A stretch of 5,342 nucleotides of DNA from Propionibacteriaceae bacterium. GTDB taxonomy: Bacteria > Actinomycetota > Actinomycetes > Propionibacteriales > Propionibacteriaceae. The stretch covers positions 1 to 5,342 of the forward strand of contig JAGXHS010000138.1 of the NCBI GenBank assembly GCA_024636075.1, given 5' to 3'. Positions 1 to 5,342 of the stretch are shown here, one piece after another (position 1 is the stretch's first letter; every line of letters begins with the position of its first letter). The notes under the pieces were generated by a model. That model was given only the letters and a program-made list of their open reading frames with translations. It was not told where the DNA came from and ran no database searches. The translations under genes were made by a program, and so were the position numbers.

Positions 1-299
1 CTCCCCAGCAGCGACAGGCCGACCCCGGTGACGGACATCGGCAGACCCACCGACTCCCCGGCAGCCAGGATCGCCGGCAACCCTGGGAAGAAGGCCATTT
101 CCATCGGGTCGACGTACCCGTTGCGGGCGATTGTCTGGAAGTGCAGCACGTCCCAGGCTGTCAGGATCTGCTGCAGACTGCGATGCTGGCTGACCATCAC
201 CCAGGCAGCGGTCACCACGATCAGCAGGCGGCTGACCAGCCAGGTCTGCCACACCAGTTGGGGTTGGTTGTCGACGCTGAGCTTGCGTGCCCGGCTCAT
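1..299 (-). CDS. PIG-V-like GT-C mannosyltransferase, N-terminal part (runs off left edge)
   Basis: Only the first 99 codons are in the window; the gene continues past base 1. Reading from ATG at 299, the product has a basic N-terminus, a membrane segment at about residues 19-37, then an extracytoplasmic loop with AWDVLHF (residues 48-54), IARNGY (57-62) and AFFPGLP (69-75), followed by a second hydrophobic stretch. WD-x2-HF-x2-IA-x2-GY followed by AFFPG-P is the signature of the PIG-V family, which in eukaryotes adds the second mannose to the GPI anchor. Bacterial members are taken to use polyprenyl-phosphate-mannose. Asp50 in the first loop is the likely catalytic acidic residue by GT-C analogy. 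The start overlaps the stop of the GT87 gene (ATGA) and has no Shine-Dalgarno, so translation probably depends on reinitiation. Acceptor and donor are inferred, not shown. Confidence 0.8.
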   Translation of the reverse strand, partial: MSRARKLSVDNQPQLVWQTWLVSRLLIVVTAAWVMVSQHRSLQQILTAWDVLHFQTIARNGYVDPMEMAFFPGLPAILAAGESVGLPMSVTGVGLSLLG

Positions 300-1783
300 G
301 TCGGGCCCGGGTGTCTGATGGAGGTTGGTGCCTCGTCAACGGTCGCGTCGGGATCATGGTCGAAGAACGACTTCTCTGGCTTCGGGGCGACTGCTGTGCC
401 ATACCCGGCATCAGCGCTGTGATCCAGGACGCCGCCCAGCGGATCGTCGACGAAGGGGCGCCGCACGGGATCTTCCCACGGGTGTCGCACGTCGTGCAGC
501 ACGCGAGTGAAGATCCACACCAATGCACCAGTCCGCAGCAGAATGGCGAACCAGTAGATGGTGTCCAGGCTGCTACCCCCCGGGGCAGATGCTCCATCGA
601 GGTGTGCCCACACCGCCCAGAAGTAGAGCAGTTCCGCGACGTTGAAGACAGCCCAGTCCGCGAACCGGGGCCGCGCCAGGACAACGAACGGAAGTATCCA
701 CAACACATATTGCGGGGCATAGTTCTTGTTGGTGACCAGGACCACGACCAACAACAGGAAGACCACCTGAGCCAGCCGGGGACGTCGCGGTGCTACGAGG
801 ACCAGCCGCATCACCAAGCTCAGTCCGACCAGCATCGCCGCCGTGCTGTATGCAGTGATCCAGCGCATCGACACCCCGGCATCGTCGAGAATGAACCACA
901 CCGATCCGAGCTCAGCTCCTCGTTGGAACCACGCGCGATAGACCCCGGCCCATGCGCCGGGAGCCATCACCGCGACCGGCGCGTTCAGCACCAGCCACGT
1001 GAGTGCTCCCGCCACGGTCATCTTCACCATCGCCCGACGCTGACCGGCACGCAGGCACAGCAACACGATCCCCAGCAACACCACCACGGGGTACACCTTC
1101 GTCGCCACCGCGAGACCGATCACCACTCCGGCCCATCCCGGACGTCGACCGGCCCACAACAGCACCCCGAACGAGGTGAGCGCTGCACCCAGCAGATCCC
1201 AGTTCACCAGTCCGGCCGCCGCGACCACCGGGGCAGCAGCGATGTAGAGCGCTTCCCAGGATCGCCCTCGGCGGAGCCGCCCCCCGCCATCGGTCGGACA
1301 GGAGTCAGAACCGAGCCGCAGATGCGTCAGCACCATGGCGATGAAGGCGACGAAGAGGACGACGGCGTTCAGCACGAACCATTGATTGGCGGCATCCAGG
1401 ACCTGTTGGTCGCTGAGCGAACCGGACACGTTGCCGTCCTTCACCCCCAGCAGTCCCCTGGTCAGTGCCATCACGAATCCCAGCACCACCGGGTAGTCGA
1501 GCGGAACATCGGTGTAGATGGTGCCGCCGGTGGCCAGACCGCTGGTCTGGTACAAGACCGGGATGTCGGAGTAGCAGAGCCGCATGAACGTGTTCACTGG
1601 TTCCCCGGCCACCGTCTGCTGGCAGGGACTCTGGTGCCACATGCACAACAGCCAGGTGATCAGCGCCGCCAGCACCGCCCACGGCGACGGGTCGAACCAG
1701 ACGCCTGCACGTCGTCCGTGGCGCGCCACCGAGCCGCCGAGCCGCAGTTGCAGCCCGGCTGGCACCGTTGAGCGTCCTGCCAC
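296..1783 (-). CDS. GT87 (DUF2029) family membrane glycosyltransferase, Rv0051-like
   Basis: The product is a 495-residue integral membrane protein with about 10-12 hydrophobic segments, a short basic cytoplasmic N-terminus and a polar C-terminal tail (about 430-495). Family landmarks are CYSDIPVLY (70-78) in the first extracytoplasmic loop, LDYPVVLG (95-102), NWDLL (194-198), ATKVYPV (227-233) and NKNYAPQYVLWILP (352-365). These match the actinobacterial GT87/DUF2029 group that includes Rv0051 and, more distantly, the mannosyltransferase PimE. Asp73 of YSDIP corresponds in place to the essential first-loop Asp of PimE. Cys54 and Cys70 flank this loop and could form a disulfide. The likely role is sugar transfer from a polyprenyl-phosphate donor outside the membrane; the acceptor is unknown. 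The chosen start is GTG at 1783, just after an in-frame TAA (1795-1793) and 6 bases from a -10-like hexamer. A GTG at 1765 preceded by AGGA is the alternative. The gene follows ponA by 70 bases. Confidence 0.85.
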   Translation of the reverse strand: MAGRSTVPAGLQLRLGGSVARHGRRAGVWFDPSPWAVLAALITWLLCMWHQSPCQQTVAGEPVNTFMRLCYSDIPVLYQTSGLATGGTIYTDVPLDYPVVLGFVMALTRGLLGVKDGNVSGSLSDQQVLDAANQWFVLNAVVLFVAFIAMVLTHLRLGSDSCPTDGGGRLRRGRSWEALYIAAAPVVAAAGLVNWDLLGAALTSFGVLLWAGRRPGWAGVVIGLAVATKVYPVVVLLGIVLLCLRAGQRRAMVKMTVAGALTWLVLNAPVAVMAPGAWAGVYRAWFQRGAELGSVWFILDDAGVSMRWITAYSTAAMLVGLSLVMRLVLVAPRRPRLAQVVFLLLVVVLVTNKNYAPQYVLWILPFVVLARPRFADWAVFNVAELLYFWAVWAHLDGASAPGGSSLDTIYWFAILLRTGALVWIFTRVLHDVRHPWEDPVRRPFVDDPLGGVLDHSADAGYGTAVAPKPEKSFFDHDPDATVDEAPTSIRHPGPT

Positions 1784-1789
1784 GCCGAC

Positions 1790-1795
1790 AGGTTA
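1790..1795 (-). promoter_or_regulatory. Candidate -10 element (TAACCT) for the GT87 gene, leaderless layout
   Basis: On the minus strand TAACCT is followed by GTCGGC and then the GTG start at 1783, so initiation 6-7 bases after the hexamer would fall on or next to the start codon. I see no -35 match 16-18 bases further up and no Shine-Dalgarno before the GTG. The rest of the 70-base gap to the ponA stop (1784-1853) has no stem-loop with a T-run, so ponA readthrough remains possible and this would be an internal promoter. Confidence 0.4.
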
Positions 1796-1853
1796 CCGGG
1801 CGCGTGCGACCGAGCTGGGCACGACTCTCTGCACGACCGACCAGCAGATCTGG

Positions 1854-4037
1854 CTAGCGCTGACTGGTGGCGGCAGCGGGTTTCTGACCGCCCGGGGCTT
1901 GGGTTGTCCGGGTGGTTCGGGACGGCTTTGGCTGCACTGGCTCCCGAGTGGGGTTCGACTTGCTGGTTTTAGCCGCCGGCGAAGGTGCCACACTGGTCGC
2001 CGTTCCACCGGAGTTGGGTGACGACGTGCTCTCCGGTGTAGGCGTCGCGCTTGGCACCGGTACCTGGGGGAAAGCGTCGTTGCCGCGGTTCACGTAGTCA
2101 GGACCGGGAAACCTCTCGTTCGGCAACCCTTCCATCGCCACCCTCATGTAATCGGCCCACGTCATCGCCGGATACGTGCCACCGAAGAATGTCGGATCGC
2201 CGGGGCGGGCGTAGGGATCAAGGTCGGCCTTGCCGCTGTCACCCGCGACATACATCACCGCAGTGGAGATCTGGCGGGTGTAGGCGATGAACCACGCGCT
2301 GACGATGTCGTCCTCCACTCCTGCGGTTCCGGTCTTGCCGGCGATGTCGTAGCCCAGGTTTGCCACCCGGGCACCGGTTCCGCCCTGGACCACGGATTCC
2401 AGCGCGTAGGTGACGTCATGGCTGATGTCAGCCTCGATGGTCTGCTTCGCGTCCGTCTCAGCAGTGAACAGCACCTTGCCGTTGGAGTCAGTCACCTTCT
2501 TGACGACATGATTGGTGACGTGTTTGCCCTCGTTGGCGAGAGTGGCGTAGCCACCGGCCATCTGCAATGGGCTCGCCTCGGCTGTTCCCAGCGGGATGCG
2601 AAGGTTGGGATCCCATCCCGGACCCTCAACCAGTCCCGCATCGGTGGCGGCCTTGATGACTGCTTCGGGTCCATTGGCGATCTTGCCCACCAGGTCAACG
2701 AACGCGGTGTTGATCGAATCCTGCACAGCCTTCTGCAGCGTGACCGGGCCGTACTGGTAGCTGAACTCATTGCGGACCGGCACGGTGTCACCAGGGGGCG
2801 TGAACGTGTCGCCCTGCAGTTCGGTGCGCAGCGTCATACCGCCCCGTAGACCGGCGACGGCAGCGTACGCCTTGAAGGTGGAGGCCGTGGGACGAGGGGT
2901 CATCGCCCAGTTCCGTGAATTCTGGATGTAGTCAGGACCGCCGTAGGCAGCCAGTACCTCACCGGTGCCTACTTGTACGGAGGCGATGGCGACATGCAGC
3001 TGCGCGGGGTCCTGGTCGGCTGCGCCAGCAGATTCTGCGGTATTGCTCTGCGCAGCTGCCACGGCTGCGTCCTGGGCTTTCGAGTCGAAGGTGGTGGTCA
3101 CCTGGAGGCCGCCACCGTTGATCTCGGAATCCTTGAAGCCCTTGGCCTTCAGTTCTTCCTCCACCATCTTCAACAAGAACCCCTTGGGTCCGCCATAGCG
3201 GGAATTGACCGGAATCTCGGGGAACTCGGGAAGCGCTGCCGAGTATTCGGAGTACTGCGCGTCGGTGATGTCGCCAGCTTGACGCATGCCGTCCAGCACG
3301 TAGTCGTAGCGCTCCAGCAGGCGGTCCTTGTTCGCCTGCCCACCGGAAGGGTCGAGGAGTCCGGGGTTGTTCAACACACTGGCGAGCACTGCGGACTGCT
3401 CGACGTTCAGGTCCTTGGCGTCGATGTTGAAGTAGGCCCTGCTGGCCATCTGGATGCCGTAGGCACCGCGACCGTAGTAGATCGTGTTCAGGTAGCCCTC
3501 GAGGATCTTCTCCTTGGACACCTCCTTGCCCAGCTTGATGGCAAGGGCCAGTTCCTTCAGCTTGCGGGTCAGTGTGCGATCCGAGCTGAGGTAGAGGATC
3601 TTGATGTACTGCTGCGTGATCGTGGAGCCGCCCTGCATCTCGCCACCGCGCAGAATCGTCCACGCTGATCGGGCGATACCGGTGGGCGAAATCCCGGGAT
3701 CGGTCCAGAACTCCCGGTTCTCCGCCGCGACGACTGCCTGCTTGATGGATTCAGGCATCGCCGAGTAGTCGATGCTTTGGCGGTTCTGCACGGCCAGGGA
3801 TCCGAGCTTGGTCGTGCCGTCCCGGTAGTAGATGAAGGTGGTGTTGGTCTGGAAGTCGGCGTTGGGATCGGGTAGGTCGGTCGTGTTGTAGAAGACCAGC
3901 CCGGCGAGGGTGGCGAACAGAGCCAGGGCGACCACTCCGATGGCAGTGACCAGGGCGAGCCTCTTGAACCGGCCGTCCCAGCCGCGCTTCGTGCTCTTCG
4001 CATCGCGTTGGGGCTTGCTCTTCGCCTTGTCAGCCAT
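1854..4037 (-). CDS. ponA: Class A penicillin-binding protein (bifunctional transglycosylase/transpeptidase), PonA-like
   Basis: The product polymerises lipid II into glycan strands and cross-links the stem peptides; it is membrane-anchored with its catalytic domains outside. Numbered from ATG at 4037 (727 residues): basic cytoplasmic N-terminus (1-26), membrane anchor (about 27-50), GT51 domain (about 70-240), transpeptidase domain (about 345-640), then a Pro/Ser/Thr-rich tail (about 658-727). GT51 motifs are AAENREFW (catalytic Glu106), QGGSTITQQ (135-143), RKLKE (158-162) and the ILEGYLNTIYYGRGAYGIQ block (178-196). Transpeptidase motifs are S386-T-F-K389 (nucleophile Ser386), SIN (441-443) and KTG (568-570). 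FFGGTYPAMTW follows near the domain end. There are no PASTA domains, so it resembles PonA1 rather than PonA2. A TTG at 4049 is in frame but lies inside the Shine-Dalgarno of the ATG, so I reject it. The gene overlaps the DUF5318 gene by 8 bases. The domains appear intact with no frameshift. Confidence 0.97.
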   Translation of the reverse strand: MADKAKSKPQRDAKSTKRGWDGRFKRLALVTAIGVVALALFATLAGLVFYNTTDLPDPNADFQTNTTFIYYRDGTTKLGSLAVQNRQSIDYSAMPESIKQAVVAAENREFWTDPGISPTGIARSAWTILRGGEMQGGSTITQQYIKILYLSSDRTLTRKLKELALAIKLGKEVSKEKILEGYLNTIYYGRGAYGIQMASRAYFNIDAKDLNVEQSAVLASVLNNPGLLDPSGGQANKDRLLERYDYVLDGMRQAGDITDAQYSEYSAALPEFPEIPVNSRYGGPKGFLLKMVEEELKAKGFKDSEINGGGLQVTTTFDSKAQDAAVAAAQSNTAESAGAADQDPAQLHVAIASVQVGTGEVLAAYGGPDYIQNSRNWAMTPRPTASTFKAYAAVAGLRGGMTLRTELQGDTFTPPGDTVPVRNEFSYQYGPVTLQKAVQDSINTAFVDLVGKIANGPEAVIKAATDAGLVEGPGWDPNLRIPLGTAEASPLQMAGGYATLANEGKHVTNHVVKKVTDSNGKVLFTAETDAKQTIEADISHDVTYALESVVQGGTGARVANLGYDIAGKTGTAGVEDDIVSAWFIAYTRQISTAVMYVAGDSGKADLDPYARPGDPTFFGGTYPAMTWADYMRVAMEGLPNERFPGPDYVNRGNDAFPQVPVPSATPTPESTSSPNSGGTATSVAPSPAAKTSKSNPTREPVQPKPSRTTRTTQAPGGQKPAAATSQR

Positions 4038-4449
4038 AAATGTCCTCAACGGTCTTCTGTCGACGGGGCGGGCGCCGCTTCTTGCCGTCGCCCAACACGT
4101 AGGTGGTGATCAAATGATTCCACCGGCAGTCCGGACACACCTCCACCACCCGCACGGTGAACTCGCCGATCTCGTTCTGCATTTCTTCCAGCTCGGCGGT
4201 GGATTTGTGGCGGCCGGAGTACTGGCCCAGTTGGTCTCCGAAAGTGTAGTTCAGGTTCATCATGTGTTCGGAATCGCACACCGGGCAGGCCACCGCGGAG
4301 GGTTCGCCGTGGTGCAACGCAGCACGCACCAGCAACGGTTCGGCGTCGCAGGCGGTCGTGCTGGAGAAGGCGCGCTCACCACGCAGCATCGACTCCAACG
4401 TATGACGACGCTGCAGGGCATGGCTCATCACCTGACGCTGCGACCACAT
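4030..4449 (-). CDS. DUF5318 family protein (Rv0049-like), function unknown
   Basis: The product is a 139-residue soluble protein without a signal peptide or membrane segment. Landmarks are MWSQRQV at the N-terminus, CDAEPLLVRAA (34-44), HGEP (47-50), CPVC (55-58), GDQLGQYSGR (71-80), GEFTVRVVEVCPDC (95-108) and WNHLITTYVLGDG (110-122), then a basic tail. This matches the DUF5318 group that sits directly upstream of ponA1 in mycobacteria. The two CxxC pairs (55/58 and 105/108) suggest a zinc-binding knuckle. The ATG at 4449 is chosen because family members begin with MWxQRQV. An upstream in-frame GTG at 4548 would add 33 Arg-rich residues that look non-coding, although a G-rich tract precedes it. 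The stop overlaps the ponA start by 8 bases (ATGGCTGA), implying translational coupling. No biochemical role is known to me. A link to cell-wall synthesis is inferred only from gene order. Confidence 0.85.
   Translation of the reverse strand: MWSQRQVMSHALQRRHTLESMLRGERAFSSTTACDAEPLLVRAALHHGEPSAVACPVCDSEHMMNLNYTFGDQLGQYSGRHKSTAELEEMQNEIGEFTVRVVEVCPDCRWNHLITTYVLGDGKKRRPPRRQKTVEDIYG
4043..4047 (-). promoter_or_regulatory. Shine-Dalgarno (GAGGA) fixing the ponA start
   Basis: GAGGA on the minus strand ends 5 bases before ATG at 4037, a normal spacing. It lies inside the end of the DUF5318 reading frame. It decides between the ATG and the in-frame TTG at 4049, whose last base is the first base of this motif. 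It is the only clear Shine-Dalgarno among the five gene starts in the window. Confidence 0.75.
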
Positions 4450-4455
4450 GCCACA

Positions 4456-4461
4456 AGGGTA
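4456..4461 (-). promoter_or_regulatory. Candidate -10 element (TACCCT) for DUF5318-ponA, leaderless layout
   Basis: On the minus strand TACCCT is followed by TGTGGC and then ATG at 4449. The 6-base gap would put the transcription start at or beside the start codon. No Shine-Dalgarno lies in the 15 bases before this ATG, which fits a leaderless message. No TTGACA-like -35 is seen; the region where it should lie holds a perfect inverted repeat. This would be the main promoter for DUF5318 and ponA. Confidence 0.4.
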
Positions 4462-4481
4462 GGCCCTTCGCCGAAAGGGCC
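4462..4481. repeat. Inverted repeat GGCCCTT-N6-AAGGGCC beside the DUF5318-ponA promoter
   Basis: Perfect 7-base arms (4462-4468 and 4475-4481) are separated by 6 bases. The repeat abuts the candidate -10 hexamer at 4456-4461 and covers the spacer and -35 zone of that promoter. No T-run follows on either strand, so a terminator is unlikely. A regulator-binding operator is possible, but no known operator is recognised. Confidence 0.4.
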
Positions 4482-4590
4482 GCCGGGAACAACCATGCAT
4501 TTGGGTCCAGATCCGACGGATGGGATGGCGGACCGTTGCGTTTCGCACCCCCTTTCCCCCTCACATCCGCCGCCGGGTGGCCCGTGGAAC

Positions 4591-4596
4591 TAGATT
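4591..4596 (+). promoter_or_regulatory. Candidate -10 element (TAGATT) for the pabC-like gene, leaderless layout
   Basis: TAGATT is followed by TGGACG and the ATG at 4603, again 6 bases from hexamer to start codon. The only purine-rich triplet upstream (GGA, 2 bases before the ATG) is too close to act as a Shine-Dalgarno. No clear -35 is visible at 16-18 bases upstream. The divergent gap 4450-4602 otherwise holds a 15-base pyrimidine run (4548-4562) and the inverted repeat at 4462-4481. Confidence 0.4.
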
Positions 4597-4602
4597 TGGA
4601 CG

Positions 4603-5342
4603 ATGAGTGCAGTGCGGCAGCAGGTGGCAGTGATGGGCCAAGGCGTGGTGCCCATGGAACGGACCGTGGTGGGGGCTGATGACCTCGGCCTCACCCGTGG
4701 TGACGGCGTCTTCGATGCCACCCGGGTACACACCGACGAGGGCGGCTACAGCAGGATTGACAACCTCGAGGCGCACCTTGATCGTCTGGGTCGCTCGGTG
4801 GTCGGTCTGGGCGATCCGCACCCGGATCTCAGAGAATGGCGCGCGCTGATCATCGAGGCCGTCGAGCAGTGGCAGGTGCCGGGTGAGGCGACGCTGAAGG
4901 TCATGTACACCCGCGGCGGGGAGTCAGTGCCCAGCGATCCGGTGGGGCTTGTGACCATCACGCACATGAGTCCGGAGTTCCTTGCACAACGCGATGGCAT
5001 CAAGATCGCGACTCTCACCCGCGGATACGCCTCGGACGCCTTCGTCGACGCCCCCTGGTTGCTTGGCGGCGTGAAGACCCTCTCGTACGCCGTCAACGTC
5101 GCGGCGAAGCGGGAAGCGCACCGCCGCGGGGCGGATGATGTGCTCTTCACCTTCACGGACGGATACTGCATGGAGGGCCCCACGGCAGCACTGATCGCAG
5201 CTTTCGGTTCCGAGCTGGTCACCACACCACTCGAGGGAACCGGTGTGCTGCCCTCCATCACGCAGCACCTGATCTACGAGCACGCCCCCGGCGACGGCTG
5301 GCGGTGCAGCTACCGGCTGCTCACACCCGCGGAGCTCCTGGA
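4603..5342 (+). CDS. pabC: PLP fold-type IV enzyme, probable aminodeoxychorismate lyase (runs off right edge)
   Basis: The first 246 codons are present and the C-terminus lies beyond the window. Visible class IV aminotransferase landmarks are DDLGLTRGDGVFDATRV (26-42), LEAHLDRLGRS (55-65, with Arg61 in the phosphate-contact position), GGVKTLSYAVN (155-165), RRGADDVLF (174-182), EGPT (191-194) and GVLPSIT (214-220). Lys158 is the expected Schiff-base lysine and Glu191 the residue facing the PLP ring nitrogen. GGVKTLSYAVN-x-AA-x-REA followed by GADDVLF and DG-x2-x-EGPT is typical of actinobacterial PabC-like proteins such as Rv0812. PabC converts 4-amino-4-deoxychorismate to p-aminobenzoate and pyruvate for folate synthesis in the cytoplasm. 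D-amino-acid or branched-chain aminotransferase activity cannot be excluded from sequence alone. The ATG at 4603 leaves a normal short N-terminus; the next Met (residue 11) would trim the family domain. It is divergent from the DUF5318-ponA genes. Confidence 0.85.
   Translation, partial: MSAVRQQVAVMGQGVVPMERTVVGADDLGLTRGDGVFDATRVHTDEGGYSRIDNLEAHLDRLGRSVVGLGDPHPDLREWRALIIEAVEQWQVPGEATLKVMYTRGGESVPSDPVGLVTITHMSPEFLAQRDGIKIATLTRGYASDAFVDAPWLLGGVKTLSYAVNVAAKREAHRRGADDVLFTFTDGYCMEGPTAALIAAFGSELVTTPLEGTGVLPSITQHLIYEHAPGDGWRCSYRLLTPAELL

Noticed and set aside
287..1771. 494-codon open frame on the plus strand, antisense to the GT87 gene
   Set aside because: Its product is rich in His, Arg, Gln and Pro with no recognisable domain. 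It is the typical shadow of a high-GC membrane-protein gene, whose minus-strand frame carries clear GT87 motifs.
1799..1823. Possible stem-loop terminator after ponA (CGTGC/GCACG arms)
   Set aside because: The stem is only 5 base pairs with an 11-base loop and no following T-run on the minus strand.
2973..3668. 231-codon plus-strand frame, and a 234-codon frame in another minus-strand phase, inside ponA
   Set aside because: Both overlap the GT51 and linker-coding part of ponA, lack any family motif and have the composition of frame shadows.
4450..4548. Upstream extension of DUF5318 from GTG 4548
   Set aside because: A G-rich tract on the minus strand resembles a ribosome site, but the added 33 residues are Arg-rich, unlike the family N-terminus, and would cover the -10-like element and the inverted repeat.
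3910..4593. 227-codon plus-strand frame across the ponA start and DUF5318
   Set aside because: It lies antisense to two genes with strong family matches and crosses the divergent promoter region. No domain is visible.
4746..5261. 171-codon minus-strand frame inside the pabC-like gene
   Set aside because: The plus-strand frame from 4603 carries all the class IV aminotransferase motifs; the minus-strand product is Ser/Arg/Pro-rich shadow sequence.

Overview
The window looks like ordinary chromosomal DNA from a high-GC actinobacterium. The evidence is the GC-rich, third-position-biased coding, a DUF5318 gene next to a class A penicillin-binding protein gene (as in Mycobacterium tuberculosis Rv0049-ponA1-Rv0051), and start regions that look leaderless. 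The genus cannot be resolved by eye; something near the Propionibacteriales is a guess.

Layout. Four genes lie on the minus strand, reading right to left. First is a small four-cysteine DUF5318 protein (4449 to 4030). It overlaps by 8 bases a bifunctional peptidoglycan glycosyltransferase/transpeptidase, ponA-like (4037 to 1854). After a 70-base gap comes a GT87-type integral membrane glycosyltransferase related to Rv0051 (1783 to 296). Its stop overlaps the start of a PIG-V-like GT-C mannosyltransferase (299 to the left edge, truncated). Divergently on the plus strand, a PLP fold-type IV enzyme, most likely aminodeoxychorismate lyase (pabC-like), runs from 4603 off the right edge. There is no gene-free stretch over 300 bases. 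The two gaps (1784-1853 and 4450-4602) hold candidate promoters, and I saw no tRNA, CRISPR, insertion sequence or convincing terminator.

How the genes fit together. The minus-strand set reads as a cell-envelope cluster. PonA polymerises and cross-links peptidoglycan outside the membrane. The two GT-C proteins probably transfer a sugar, plausibly mannose from polyprenyl-phosphate-mannose, to an envelope glycolipid, lipoglycan or glycoprotein. DUF5318 is translationally coupled to ponA but has no known function. The pabC-like gene belongs to folate (p-aminobenzoate) synthesis and is probably an unrelated divergent neighbour.

The most notable pattern is at the starts. All three genes that are not coupled to an upstream gene (DUF5318, GT87, pabC-like) have a TANNNT -10-like hexamer exactly 6 bases before the start codon and no usable Shine-Dalgarno. 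This is the layout expected of leaderless mRNAs. Only the internal ponA start has a clear Shine-Dalgarno (GAGGA). I found no novel defence system, mobile element or other clearly undescribed system.
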